A stretch of DNA of 64,000 bases from Glycomyces sp040645615 (GTDB lineage Bacteria > Actinomycetota > Actinomycetes > Mycobacteriales > Micromonosporaceae), in contig NZ_JBEYYO010000018.1 in NCBI RefSeq assembly GCF_040645615.1, positions 1-64,000 on the forward strand, read 5' to 3'. Shown here one piece after another: positions 34,381 through 43,346 of the stretch. Numbering within the stretch: position 1 is the stretch's first letter; every line of letters begins with the position of its first letter. The position numbers were made by a program, and so were the translations under genes. Under the pieces are notes generated by a model. The model was not told the DNA's origin and did no database searches. It was given only the letters and a program-made list of their open reading frames with translations.

Positions 34381-35547
34381 TCAGCGCACGAGGGTGCGGA
34401 TCGCGGCGGCGGCCGCGCCTCGGGCCCAGTCCTCGAACGTGTGCGGGCGCACCGCGATGCGGCAGCGGCCCGCCGCGCCGAACGCGTGCGCCTCGAAGGC
34501 GTCGCGCAGCGGCGCCTCGAACAGGTCGTAGTCGGCCACGCCCTCGCCGCCGATGATCACCAGTTCCGGCCCCGCCAGATTGACCAGGCTCGCGATCGCC
34601 GTCCCGATGACCGCTCCGGCCTCGCCGAACGCTGCGACGGCGACTTCGTCGCCCTCGCGCGCGAGCCTCGCGGCCTCCTCGATCGTCACCGCTTCACCGC
34701 GCGCGAGCGACACCGTCTCGGCGATCGCGCCCGACGACGCCACCGCCTCCACGCACCCCAGCCGCCCGCACTCGCACACCCGCCCAGGCGGCCCCAGCGG
34801 CAGGTGCCCGATCTCCCCCGCCACCCCGTAAGCGCCCTCCACGACCTCGCCGTTGAGGTGCAGACCCGACCCCACGCCGCGGCCTATCGTCACGATCGCG
34901 AACGACGCCGTGCCGACGCCGACGCCGAACCAGTGCTCGCCGATCGTCAACGCGCGCACGTCGTTCTCCAAGATCACCGGTGTCTCGAACCGCACCCGCA
35001 GCCGCGCCCCCAGCTCCACCCCGGACCAGCCCATGAGCCCCGACTCCCGGACCTCCCCCGACGCGGCGTCCACATCGCCCGAGACCGCCACGCCGATCCC
35101 TGCCAGCCGGGACGCGGCCGGGCCGAGCGCGGCTTCGAGGCGGCCGCACACCGCGACCACCGCTTCGGTCACCGCATCGGGGTCGTGCGCCTCCAGCGGC
35201 ACGCGTTCGCTCGCGATCACATTGGTGCGCAGGTCGGTCGCGACCGCGATCAACTCGTCCACATTGATCTTCACTCCGATCGCGGCCAGCGCCTCGGGCC
35301 GCACCGCCACCGGGCTCACCGGGCGCCCGGGCTGCCCGGCGCGCTGGACTTCGAGGCGGTCGTCCACCAGTCCGGCGGCCACGAGGGGCGTCACCGCCTT
35401 GGTCACCGCGGCCTGCGACAGGCCGGTGGTCTTGGCGATGTCGATGCGGCTGATGGGACTCCGGGTCAGGATCACCGCGAACACTCGCGCCGCCGCTCCC
35501 GAGGCGTCGCGCAGCAGCGCGATCCGTTCGGCCGCTTGCATGTCCAT
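34381..35547 (-). CDS. ROK-family transcriptional regulator with zinc motif
   Basis: A 388-residue ROK regulator. The N-terminal winged helix is RSPISRIDIAKTTGLSQAAVTKAVTPLVAAGLV. The ROK domain has IGVAVSGDVDAASG, VTIGRGVGSGLHLNG and the intact zinc-binding motif CECGRLGCVEAVAS. GGGAG precedes the ATG at 35547. It is the third gene after a permease pair. The divergent alpha-galactosidase suggests that a galactoside or galactose is its signal. Confidence 0.9.
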   Translation of the reverse strand: MDMQAAERIALLRDASGAAARVFAVILTRSPISRIDIAKTTGLSQAAVTKAVTPLVAAGLVDDRLEVQRAGQPGRPVSPVAVRPEALAAIGVKINVDELIAVATDLRTNVIASERVPLEAHDPDAVTEAVVAVCGRLEAALGPAASRLAGIGVAVSGDVDAASGEVRESGLMGWSGVELGARLRVRFETPVILENDVRALTIGEHWFGVGVGTASFAIVTIGRGVGSGLHLNGEVVEGAYGVAGEIGHLPLGPPGRVCECGRLGCVEAVASSGAIAETVSLARGEAVTIEEAARLAREGDEVAVAAFGEAGAVIGTAIASLVNLAGPELVIIGGEGVADYDLFEAPLRDAFEAHAFGAAGRCRIAVRPHTFEDWARGAAAAAIRTLVR

Positions 35548-35614
35548 CAGACTCCCTGGTTCGCGTCCCCATAAATTATCCGAAACCGTCCAGCACCGCA
35601 GGACTGTCGGCGCG

Positions 35615-36499
35615 TCACTTGATCCCGGAGAACCCGATCGAGTTGACGATGCGCTTGCCGAACACGGTGAACAGCAGCAGCATCGGCAGCGCGGCCACAA
35701 GCGTCGCGGCCATGAGCCCGGCCCAGTCGGGCTGCGACTGCGGCGAGGACTGCTTGAACACCGCCAGCGCGAGCGTCAAGGGCTGCACGGTCTCGTCGGT
35801 GGTGGTCAGGAGCGGCCAGAAGTAGTCGTTCCACATCCCGATGAAGCCGAGGATCGACAGGGTGGTGATCGGGCCGCTGGTCATCGGCAGGGTGATGCGG
35901 AAGAGCACCCGCAGGCGTCCGGCACCGTCGATGAGCGCGGCCTCTTCGGTCTCGGCGGAGAGGCCGAGCATGAACTGGCGCAGGAAGAAGATGTTGAACG
36001 CCGAGAACAGGGCGCCGGGGAGGATCATGCCGGGGAAGGTGTTGAGCAGGCCGAGTTCCTTGATGAGCACGAAGTTCGGCAGCAGGGTGAGGATGCCGGG
36101 GACCATGAGCGCGGCGAGGAAGAGGCTGAAGACCGCGTCGCGTCCGCGCCACTGGAGTCTGGCGAACGCGTAGGCGGCGATCGTGGAGAAGAACACGATG
36201 AGCGCGGTGGAGGCGGTCGCGTAGATGACGGAGTTGAGCAGGTAGCGGCCCAGTTCGATCGAGGCGCCGGAGCCGCCTTGGGCGATGGCCTCTTCGGCGG
36301 TGGCGACGCCGAGGACGCGTTCGAACGCGCCCCAGGTGAAGCCGACGGGGAGCATCGAGGCCGGGTCGGCCATGAGGGCGTAGTTGTCCGAGAGCGCGGT
36401 GCGCAGGATCCAGTAGAACGGGAAGACCGTGATCAGGAGGATCACGCCGAGGTAGAGCCAGGCGGCGACGCGGCCGGGGGTCAGGCGGGCGGTGCGCAT
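35615..36499 (-). CDS. carbohydrate ABC permease, MalG type
   Basis: A 294-residue permease with six membrane segments and the EAA loop ETEEAALIDGAGRLRVLFRITLPMTSG. It starts at an ATG that shares one base with the stop of its partner permease (TGATG). Neither a substrate-binding protein nor an ATPase gene is adjacent. Confidence 0.92.
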   Translation of the reverse strand: MRTARLTPGRVAAWLYLGVILLITVFPFYWILRTALSDNYALMADPASMLPVGFTWGAFERVLGVATAEEAIAQGGSGASIELGRYLLNSVIYATASTALIVFFSTIAAYAFARLQWRGRDAVFSLFLAALMVPGILTLLPNFVLIKELGLLNTFPGMILPGALFSAFNIFFLRQFMLGLSAETEEAALIDGAGRLRVLFRITLPMTSGPITTLSILGFIGMWNDYFWPLLTTTDETVQPLTLALAVFKQSSPQSQPDWAGLMAATLVAALPMLLLFTVFGKRIVNSIGFSGIK

Positions 36500-37443
36500 C
36501 AGGAGTTCTCCGATTCGTTGGCCCTGAGCAGGCGCATCTGCATGAAGGTGATGAGGATGAGGATCGCGAACAGCGCCAGGGACATCGCGGAGGCGTAGCC
36601 GAAGTCGAACTGGCCGAAGGCCTTTGAGTAGATGTACATCTGGAGCACGTTGGAGGCGTTGGCCGGGCCGCCCTTGGTGGTGACCGAGACGAGGTCGAAC
36701 ACTTGGAACGCGCCGATCACGTTGAGCACCAGGACGAGCGCGATGATGGGCCGCAGGAGCGGCAGGGTGAGTTTGAAGAACATGCGGGTCTCGCCCGCGC
36801 CGTCGATGCGTCCGGCCTCGTAGACGGTGGGCGGGATGGTCTGGAGGCCGGCGAAGATGATGATCGCGGTGTAGCCGAGATGCTTCCACACGTGGATGAG
36901 GGCGATCGAGGGGATGGCCCATTGGCGTGAGGACAGGAATTGGATGCCGTCGACGCCGATGCCTTCGAGGGCGAGGTTGACGATGCCGAGTTGGGTGTCG
37001 AGCATCCAGGACCATACGGTCGCGGCTACCACGGAGGAGATGAGGAACGGCAGGATGATCATGCCGCGGACCACTGTGGACGAGGTGAGGCGGTGGAGCA
37101 CTGCGGCGGTGGTGATCGCGAGGATCATGGTGAGGCCTACGGCGATGACTACGAAGTAGACGGTGACGCGCAGGGAGTTCCAGAAGACCGGGTCGCCCAC
37201 GAGGTCGCGGAAGTTCTCCAGGCCGACCCAGGTGGGCGGGGTGAGGACTCGGAATTCGGTGAAGCTGAGGTAGACGCCGCGGAGCGTGGGGTAGACGGCG
37301 AAGACGAGGAAGCCGATCATCGCCGGGGCGATGAGGATCCAGGCGAGCCGCGCGTCGCCTCGGTGCGAGGGGCCGGCGGAGGGGCGGCGTCTGCGCCGGG
37401 CGGGGGCCTGGGCCTGCGGTGGCCCGGCTTTGACGAGCGTCAT
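36499..37443 (-). CDS. carbohydrate ABC permease, MalF type
   Basis: A 314-residue permease with six membrane segments after a Pro/Arg-rich start. The EAA loop is TVYEAGRIDGAGETRMFFKLTLPLLRP. It is the first gene of a permease-permease-ROK operon divergent from the alpha-galactosidase gene. Such operons usually open with a substrate-binding protein, which is missing here. Confidence 0.92.
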   Translation of the reverse strand: MTLVKAGPPQAQAPARRRRRPSAGPSHRGDARLAWILIAPAMIGFLVFAVYPTLRGVYLSFTEFRVLTPPTWVGLENFRDLVGDPVFWNSLRVTVYFVVIAVGLTMILAITTAAVLHRLTSSTVVRGMIILPFLISSVVAATVWSWMLDTQLGIVNLALEGIGVDGIQFLSSRQWAIPSIALIHVWKHLGYTAIIIFAGLQTIPPTVYEAGRIDGAGETRMFFKLTLPLLRPIIALVLVLNVIGAFQVFDLVSVTTKGGPANASNVLQMYIYSKAFGQFDFGYASAMSLALFAILILITFMQMRLLRANESENS

Positions 37444-37538
37444 CGATCGTTCCTGTTCTACGGCCTCGGCGGCCGCCGGTTCTGCGGGCGGGTGGGGAGG
37501 TCGGGGGTGGCCCGCGCTTGCGTCGTCAGACTAGACAT

Positions 37539-37567
37539 GATTAATTAACCGTGTCAAGTAATTGATC
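37539..37567. promoter_or_regulatory. GATTAATTA/TAATTGATC dyad between permease and alpha-galactosidase genes
   Basis: Nine-base arms (37539-37547 and 37559-37567, 8 of 9 matching) flank 11 bases. The A/T-rich island stands out from the surrounding GC-rich DNA and sits before both divergent starts. It is a likely ROK binding site. Confidence 0.55.
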
Positions 37568-37588
37568 TCCTTGGATTGCGAGGCCGAT

Positions 37589-39775
37589 ATGCGCCACGGT
37601 GAGCACGCCGTCTTCACCCTCAGGGCCGCGGGCGCTTCGCTCGTCGTCGGCCCCGCCGGGCCGGTCCCGCGGGTCCTGCACTGGGGCGCCGACCTCGGGC
37701 CCGTCGAGGCACAGGACCTGCTCATGACGGCGGTTCCGGCGCGGTTGAACAACTCCCCCGACGTGCCGCGGGCGTTCACCGTGTGGCCGGTCGAACGCGA
37801 CGGCTGGTCCGGTACCCCGGCGCAGCGCGGGAACGCGGCCGGGACGGCGACCACGCCTCGGCCCGAACTCGTCTCGGCCGCATGCGAAACCGAGCCCGAG
37901 GGCGGCGGCCGGATGGTGTTCGGGTTCGAGGACCGGATCTGCGCGCTGCGCGGCGAGTACACGTTCACGTTGGACCGCTTCGGGGTCCTCACCGTCGACT
38001 TGGCGGTCGTGCGCGACAACTCGTTGAGCGACGCTCCACTTGATACGTATACATTGGACGGTTTGCGGGCACTGATGCCGCTGCCCGACCGGGCTCGCGA
38101 ACTGCTCGACTTCACCGGGAAGTGGTGCCGCGAGCGGGCGCCGCAGCGTTCGCACCTGTTGCACGGCGGTCATGTGCGGCGCGCGCATCGCGGCAAGCCC
38201 GGTCATGACACCCCGTACCTGCTCGCCGCCGGAACACCCGGGTTCGGGTTCGGGCACGGCGAGGTCTGGGCCGCGCACCTGGCGTGGAGCGGCGAGGCCG
38301 AATACCTCGCCGAGCGGCTTCCCGAAGGGGCGGGCGGGTTCTCAGGGGTGCTCGGAGTGGGCGAACTGCTCCACTCCGGGGAGGTCCGGCTCGCCGACGG
38401 CGACCGGTACGACGCACCGACAGCGGTGTTCGCATGGTCTGCGTCCGGATTGGACGGGATCGCGGGCAGGCTCCACAAGCGACTCCGCGCGCGGGCGGGT
38501 CATCCGGTGAGCCCGCGGCCGCTGACGCTGAACACGTGGGAGGCCGTGTACTTCGACCATGATCTCGACCGGCTCACCGCGCTCGTGGCGAAGGCCGCCG
38601 AGGTCGGGGTAGAGCGGATCGTCCTGGACGACGGCTGGTTCCGAGGGCGCCGCGGCGACGACGCCGGGCTCGGGGACTGGCTCGTCGACCCAGACGTGTG
38701 GCCCGAGGGCCTCGACCCGCTGGTCGAACTCGTACGCGCCCGAGGGATGCAGTTCGGGCTTTGGTTCGAGCCGGAGATGGTGAACCTCGACTCGGACCTG
38801 GCCCGCGAGCATCCGGACTGGGTGCTCGGGCCCGCGCAGGGACTCGGGCCGACCGCGCGGCACCAGTACGCGCTCGACCTCGCCCGGCCCGAGGCGTACG
38901 CGCTGGTCCTCGAACGCATCAGCGCCCTGGTGGCCGAGCACGACATCGCCTACCTCAAGTGGGACCACAACCGGGACCTCCTCGAAGCCGTCAGCGGGCG
39001 CGACGGCCGAGACCGGCCTTCGGTGCGGGCGCAGACCCTCGCGCTGTACCGGCTCCTCGACGAGTTGAGGGAACGCCACCCGGACCTGGAGATCGAGACC
39101 TGCTCGGGCGGCGGGGGCCGCGTCGACCTCGGCATCCTCGAACGCACCGACCGGCTCTGGGCCTCCGACTGCAACGACCCGGTCGAGCGCACCGCGATCG
39201 AGCGGTGGACCCGGATGCTCGTCCCACCCGAGCTCATCGGCTCCCACCTCGGCGCGGCCCGCTCGCACACGACCTCGCGGACCACCGACCTCTCGTACCG
39301 GCTCGCGACCTCGCTGACCGCGCACGCCGGGATCGAGATGGACCTGACGACCGCCTCGGCCGACGATCTCGCTTCGGTGCGGGCGTGGGCCGAGCTCTAC
39401 AAGGAACTTCGCGGCCTGATCCACTCAGGACGAGTGGTGAACGCCGACCTCGCCGACGAGGCCACCTCGCTCACCGGCATCGTGGCCCAGGACGGCAGCG
39501 CCGCGCTCTACACCTGGACCCGCACCGCCACGTCCGCCGCGGGCCAGAGCGGACGGGTGCGCCTGCCCGGGCTCGACCCGGCCGCCCGCTACCGCGTGCG
39601 CGTCCGCTCCGAACTCGGCACCGCAAGCCGCCACCAAGGAGCCGACCCGGCCTGGATCGAGGCCGCCGAAACCGGCATCGACCTCGACGGGACGGTGCTC
39701 GCCGTCGCGGGCGTCCCACTGCCGACGCTCAACCCGCAGCAGACGCTGCTCCTCGACCTCAGAAGACGGCCGTGA
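37589..39775 (+). CDS. GH36 alpha-galactosidase
   Basis: A 728-residue glycoside hydrolase family 36 enzyme with no signal peptide, so it is cytosolic. It cleaves terminal alpha-galactosyl residues. The N-terminal beta-sandwich precedes the TIM barrel, which opens RIVLDDGWFRGRR. The nucleophile is Asp459 in YLKWDHNRD, and the acid/base is Asp527 in WASDCNDPVER. The ATG at 37589 with GAGG upstream is preferred; TTG codons at 37562 and 37571 are in frame. It probably acts on oligosaccharides imported by the divergent permease pair. Confidence 0.94.
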   Translation: MRHGEHAVFTLRAAGASLVVGPAGPVPRVLHWGADLGPVEAQDLLMTAVPARLNNSPDVPRAFTVWPVERDGWSGTPAQRGNAAGTATTPRPELVSAACETEPEGGGRMVFGFEDRICALRGEYTFTLDRFGVLTVDLAVVRDNSLSDAPLDTYTLDGLRALMPLPDRARELLDFTGKWCRERAPQRSHLLHGGHVRRAHRGKPGHDTPYLLAAGTPGFGFGHGEVWAAHLAWSGEAEYLAERLPEGAGGFSGVLGVGELLHSGEVRLADGDRYDAPTAVFAWSASGLDGIAGRLHKRLRARAGHPVSPRPLTLNTWEAVYFDHDLDRLTALVAKAAEVGVERIVLDDGWFRGRRGDDAGLGDWLVDPDVWPEGLDPLVELVRARGMQFGLWFEPEMVNLDSDLAREHPDWVLGPAQGLGPTARHQYALDLARPEAYALVLERISALVAEHDIAYLKWDHNRDLLEAVSGRDGRDRPSVRAQTLALYRLLDELRERHPDLEIETCSGGGGRVDLGILERTDRLWASDCNDPVERTAIERWTRMLVPPELIGSHLGAARSHTTSRTTDLSYRLATSLTAHAGIEMDLTTASADDLASVRAWAELYKELRGLIHSGRVVNADLADEATSLTGIVAQDGSAALYTWTRTATSAAGQSGRVRLPGLDPAARYRVRVRSELGTASRHQGADPAWIEAAETGIDLDGTVLAVAGVPLPTLNPQQTLLLDLRRRP

Positions 39776-39850
39776 CCGCGGCCGCTTCGCGTTCGACCAG
39801 GGTTTCCCCAGCGGGGATACGATGGCCTCCCGCACGAACGAGGAGCAGTC

Positions 39851-40009
39851 ATGGAGTACACCCAACTGGGCCGCGCCGGAGTCAAAGTCTCTCGGATCGT
39901 CCTCGGCACCATGAACTTCGGACCCGAGACCGACGAAGCGGACGCCCACCGGATCATGGACCGGGCACTCGAACTCGGCGTCAACTTCTTCGACACCGCG
40001 TGTATCTGA
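39851..40009 (+). pseudogene. aldo/keto reductase, 5' fragment split by the integrated element
   Basis: GAGGAGC and an ATG start an aldo/keto reductase (MEYTQLGRAGVKVSRIVLGTMNFGPE...) that is intact up to NFFDTA. The frame then enters the element and stops after Cys-Ile, giving 52 residues. The rest of the gene resumes at 50937. Joining the two halves across the shared CGACACCGC restores NFFDTADVYG, the conserved active-site segment of the family. Confidence 0.95.
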
Positions 40010-40018
40010 GATTAGCAC
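39991..40018. other. attL: core CGACACCGC and right attP half-site
   Basis: The core CGACACCGC (39991-39999) is repeated at attR. Element DNA begins with GTGT and then ATCTGAGATTAGCAC (40004-40018), the inverted partner of the half-site at the other end. The predicted crossover dinucleotide is AC at 39995-39996, the centre of the reconstructed attP dyad. Confidence 0.9.
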
Positions 40019-40037
40019 ACCTAGCTAGGCTTGTCGA

Positions 40038-41546
40038 ATGAGCCTACGAATATTGGGAGTTCTGCGGTTGAGCCGCAGCTCAGACGAGTCTACCTCAATT
40101 GAGCGTCAGCGTGAAGCCGTCCAACGCTGGGCAGATTTCCACGGGCACACCGTGGTGGGTTGGGCTACGGACGACGGGGTGTCAGGCGCGACCGACCCCT
40201 TCAAGCGGAGGGGGTTCGGGAAGTGGCTCAAGGAGGCCAAGCTAGAAGAGTGGGACATCGCGGTGGCGCTGCGGGTCGACCGGCTAGGGAGGTCAGTGTA
40301 CGAGTTCTTGCGGTTGGTGGCGTTCCTCGAAACTCACAAAAAGGGTGTCGCGACCACGGACAACATGATTGATACGTCTACGTCGCAAGGCCGTTTCTTC
40401 GCTGTGCTACTTGTCGCACTAGCACAGTGGCGCAGGGAAATGGATGCCGAGCTGGCTCGGGAATCTCAGGTCAAGCTGCGGGCGGTGGGGCGTTGGCATG
40501 GGGGCCGAGTGCCTTTTGGTTTTGAAGTCGAATCTCGCGACGGGGGGAAGTACCTCCGCCATCACCCGGTGAACGCCCTCCTAGCGGCTGAGGCAGTCGG
40601 GCGACGGCTTGACGGCGCGAGCCAGTGGCAGGTGGCAAAGTGGCTGAACGAGCAGGGTGCTACTACATACGACGGCAAACCGTGGCTACAGGCGACCGTG
40701 CGAAACTGGTTGCAATCCCGCTGGCTCATAGGTCAGCGGGTATCAAAGGGTGAGCTTGTCGTTGACGAGACAGGGACACCGGTACAGTTCGCCCCTGCGA
40801 TCATCGACATTGCGAAGTTCGAGGAACTACAGCGGTACGAGGCTGACCAAGAGCACCCAAAGACCCTGACGGGCGAGTCTTATCTCGGCAAAAAAATCCT
40901 TTTCTGCGCAGGGTGCGGGAAAACCATGTATCGACGCCTCCCTGGCAAAGGCAGGCGGTACCATTACTACATCTGCCAGTCTTCCATCACCCGCGCCGCG
41001 TGCTCGGAAAAGCTATCGGGACGCACCGACGCGATAGACCAGGCGATCGAAGACGCCTTTATGTTCGTGCGCGGAGACACGTTCGTAATGGATAAGGTGT
41101 TTGTACCGGGGAGCGACAACAGCCGTGAGCTGGGGCTCGTGAATGAGAACATCCGGCGGATTGTGGAGGCCTCTAACCGAGGGCTGCTCGCCGAAGATCT
41201 GTTCTACTCGCAGCTTGAGGCGCAAACCTCACGGAAGCGCGAGCTTGAAGCACTCCCCCAGCAACCCGACCGGTACGAGTACCAGCCCACCGAACGCACC
41301 TACAGCGAGGTTTGGGAGTCGGCCGACACCGAAGAGCGACGCAGACTCTTGCTCGATATTGGAGTCAAGGCCATACTGTACGGCCCCGATCAGCGAGACA
41401 TAAAGGTAGAGGACCCCGTTAATGGAGTCCCGTTGACGTTCAAGGTTTCTGTTGGCGACAAAGGACACTTTCTACTTCTCACTTCCAACGTGCCCGCGGC
41501 ATTCCACGTGATCGAAGTAGAGCTTATGAACGAAGACGTAGGGTAG
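40038..41546 (+). CDS. int: large serine recombinase (integrase)
   Basis: A 502-residue site-specific integrase. The resolvase domain is at the N terminus with catalytic Ser12 (VLRLSRSSDESTSIERQRE). A recombinase domain follows (GGRVPFGFEVES, GASQWQVAKWLNEQG), then a zinc ribbon (CAGC at 290-293 and a later CQSS...AC pair). A coiled-coil segment is near 380-400. This is the A118/TP901-type layout. The gene starts 20 bases inside attL and ends at a terminator. It should catalyse integration into the aldo/keto reductase gene. No obvious directionality factor is recognisable among the small genes. Confidence 0.95.
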   Translation: MSLRILGVLRLSRSSDESTSIERQREAVQRWADFHGHTVVGWATDDGVSGATDPFKRRGFGKWLKEAKLEEWDIAVALRVDRLGRSVYEFLRLVAFLETHKKGVATTDNMIDTSTSQGRFFAVLLVALAQWRREMDAELARESQVKLRAVGRWHGGRVPFGFEVESRDGGKYLRHHPVNALLAAEAVGRRLDGASQWQVAKWLNEQGATTYDGKPWLQATVRNWLQSRWLIGQRVSKGELVVDETGTPVQFAPAIIDIAKFEELQRYEADQEHPKTLTGESYLGKKILFCAGCGKTMYRRLPGKGRRYHYYICQSSITRAACSEKLSGRTDAIDQAIEDAFMFVRGDTFVMDKVFVPGSDNSRELGLVNENIRRIVEASNRGLLAEDLFYSQLEAQTSRKRELEALPQQPDRYEYQPTERTYSEVWESADTEERRRLLLDIGVKAILYGPDQRDIKVEDPVNGVPLTFKVSVGDKGHFLLLTSNVPAAFHVIEVELMNEDVG

Positions 41547-41593
41547 CCATTCCTTGATTCAGATGAAAGTTGTGTTCTCAGTGAAATAACAAG

Positions 41594-41621
41594 AGAGCCC
41601 CAGCTTTCGCGCTGGGGCTCT
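41594..41621. terminator. terminator between integrase and membrane-protein gene
   Basis: AGAGCCCCAGC (41594-41604) pairs with 41611-41621 across a six-base loop, with T residues following. It serves the two convergent genes. Confidence 0.92.
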
Positions 41622-41642
41622 TTCCAGCCTGCGAGTAGATAT

Positions 41643-42200
41643 CTAGGGGTACAAGACTTTCTTACTAGACACCGTTCTACCGTTTGCAAGATCGACTTCG
41701 ACCCATATCTGAACTCGACCGTTATGCTTGTTGACATCCACATAATTCGTAATGATCTTCAGTTGCTTACTATCAAAATACCAATCGCTGATTCCCTGCG
41801 CCTCTACGATACGCGGGACATGTGACTCGTTCAAAGCAGAGTCAGACTCTCCCGTAAATCGAGGTGAGCAAAGCCGAACCTCGGTTCCGCTAGTAGCCAT
41901 CCGTCCGACATTTCTTACCCGAGCGTGGACGATCCGGTGGTCTTGGCCGAACCCCTTCAAATTGGCAAGCTTGTTATTTCTTTCAAGATCATCAAAAGCA
42001 AATGTATATATTCCACCCTGACCAAGCCCGTTCCACCCCGCAAAGCCTCCCCGCAGGTCAATCTTGATCCTAGCCCCGGATAGCCTAAAGACCATGAATT
42101 GCCATATAAGGGCCGTAGCCGCGCCCAGGAAGCCCAGCACGGCAATAATAAATGTCCCGATAGCCAGAGGGTCAGGGCCAGTAGCGAGAGGTGTCGTCAT
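41643..42200 (-). CDS. membrane-anchored protein of unknown function
   Basis: A 185-residue protein with one N-terminal membrane segment (about 13-38) and a soluble domain of about 145 residues (FAGWNGLGQGGIYTFAFDDLERNN..., HARVRNVGRMATSGTEVRLCSP). The fold looks beta-rich. I do not recognise a family. It is isolated behind the integrase and has its own terminator, the usual place for cargo. A role at the membrane, such as exclusion or defence, is only a guess. Confidence 0.65.
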   Translation of the reverse strand: MTTPLATGPDPLAIGTFIIAVLGFLGAATALIWQFMVFRLSGARIKIDLRGGFAGWNGLGQGGIYTFAFDDLERNNKLANLKGFGQDHRIVHARVRNVGRMATSGTEVRLCSPRFTGESDSALNESHVPRIVEAQGISDWYFDSKQLKIITNYVDVNKHNGRVQIWVEVDLANGRTVSSKKVLYP

Positions 42201-42255
42201 GAAGGCACTATAGGCCTCGGAGCCCTAGGGCGGTAGCTCGGTTCTCGGGCCGGTC

Positions 42256-42870
42256 CTAGGGTCGAGTAAGGGTTGTGTTGGCGATGAAATCGAGTAGGGA
42301 CTGAATATTGCCGAGGCGGGGTGCCGCGCCGCGGTGCGCCCGACCGGTGACCGCGATATACCGCCCCTGCCCGTAGACCTCAACCGCCTGGCCGGCGACA
42401 GCGATGCGACGCCCGCGAGCAACGTCCCCGCGGCCCCAGATGTGCAAACCACGCCCCGACATCGACACCTCAACGAAGGTGTCCCCAGCGAGGCGGAGAA
42501 ACGTCTCCGCAGCGTCGGTCAGCGTGCCATCGGCGCGGATGCACTTGTCCAAGTCAACGCACGCAATGTCGTCGTCTGCGGTGAGCACGAACCCGGTAGG
42601 CCGCTTGGCCGCGGCCTTGGCTGCTTCACTGTACGAACCCCAGGTGTCCGCGTCGGAGATGCTCGCGGGCCGTCCTGAGGCCGTGAGCGGCCTCTTAGAG
42701 TGTCGAGCCACGTTGACCCAGCGGTCACGGGTCTTGAGGGCAACAGGGACACGCTTCGCAGTAGACCGCGCGCGGTAAGCGCGCTGTGAACAAGCAGTGT
42801 TGCAGTACTTAGCATCTGCCCGCTTCCTCCATGAAAGCGGGGTTTTGCAGCTCTGGCATGTCCTGGTCAT
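42256..42870 (-). CDS. NrS-1-like primase-polymerase domain protein with zinc motif
   Basis: A 204-residue replication protein. An N-terminal zinc motif (CQSC near 6-9 and CNTAC near 23-27) is followed by an archaeo-eukaryotic primase-like domain. The metal-binding D-x-D is in IACVDLDKC, the S-x-H motif in VSMSGRGLHIWG, then VEVYGQGRYIAVTGR. This matches the N-terminal polymerase domain of phage NrS-1-type primase-polymerases. No helicase domain is attached. The element probably uses it to start its own replication. Confidence 0.82.
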   Translation of the reverse strand: MTRTCQSCKTPLSWRKRADAKYCNTACSQRAYRARSTAKRVPVALKTRDRWVNVARHSKRPLTASGRPASISDADTWGSYSEAAKAAAKRPTGFVLTADDDIACVDLDKCIRADGTLTDAAETFLRLAGDTFVEVSMSGRGLHIWGRGDVARGRRIAVAGQAVEVYGQGRYIAVTGRAHRGAAPRLGNIQSLLDFIANTTLTRP

Positions 42871-43142
42871 AAGACCAGCTTACACTGCATGCGTTGAGGC
42901 TACAAGCCGGGGACCGGCGAATCTGTATGCCGCCCCGAAGGGCGGCTCCTACAAGTGGACAAAGTATCCAATCTAGACACTGTTAAGTTACCTGGTCAGC
43001 GCTTGAGGCGCTGATTTCGTGGACTTCATTACCCGTACAAACAGGCCGGCGCTAGGCGCACGGCGGGCAGGAAAGGGGTGGGGAGAGGGGGACCTCCCCC
43101 AGGTCAAGACTCAAAACAGACATGACAGACATACAGAAGACA
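42871..43142. other. A/T-rich leader region of the primase gene, candidate origin
   Basis: This holds the UUCG-type hairpin at 42929-42946 and short ACAGACAT-type repeats near 43115-43140, continuing into A/T-rich DNA up to 43270. A location beside the primase-polymerase makes it a candidate replication origin. No gene is evident apart from the small reading frame to its right. Confidence 0.4.
42929..42946 (-). other. UUCG-loop hairpin in the primase mRNA leader
   Basis: On the minus strand GCCGCCC-TTCG-GGGCGGC forms a 7-bp stem with a UUCG tetraloop, about 60 bases before the primase ATG. It lacks a T run, so it is more likely a leader structure than a terminator. Confidence 0.6.
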
Positions 43143-43346
43143 TCACTCAAAACATCTCACATCATCTCGTAACATAACCAATTGAAGTTGAATCAGTTGA
43201 AGCGTTGAGTGCATGAGTCTTTGATGAAGTTCAAGACAATCCAAAGACAGTTGAGTTGTTGTGTCTTCTGTCTTATCAGTTGTCTTTACATTGGTTGAGA
43301 GCGACTCTTGATGAGTCGCTTTGTCAGCGTCAGCATTGTGTGTCAT
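43143..43346 (-). CDS. small Thr-rich protein, unknown
   Basis: A 67-residue frame (MTHNADADKATHQ...) whose ATG overlaps the stop of the upstream gene (ATGA). That coupling is the main reason to believe it. The N-terminal half is polar and Thr/Lys-rich and the C-terminal half is a leucine-rich amphipathic helix (RLMHSTLQLIQLQLVML). It lies in A/T-rich repeated DNA, so it may instead be noncoding. Confidence 0.45.
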   Translation of the reverse strand: MTHNADADKATHQESLSTNVKTTDKTEDTTTQLSLDCLELHQRLMHSTLQLIQLQLVMLRDDVRCFE

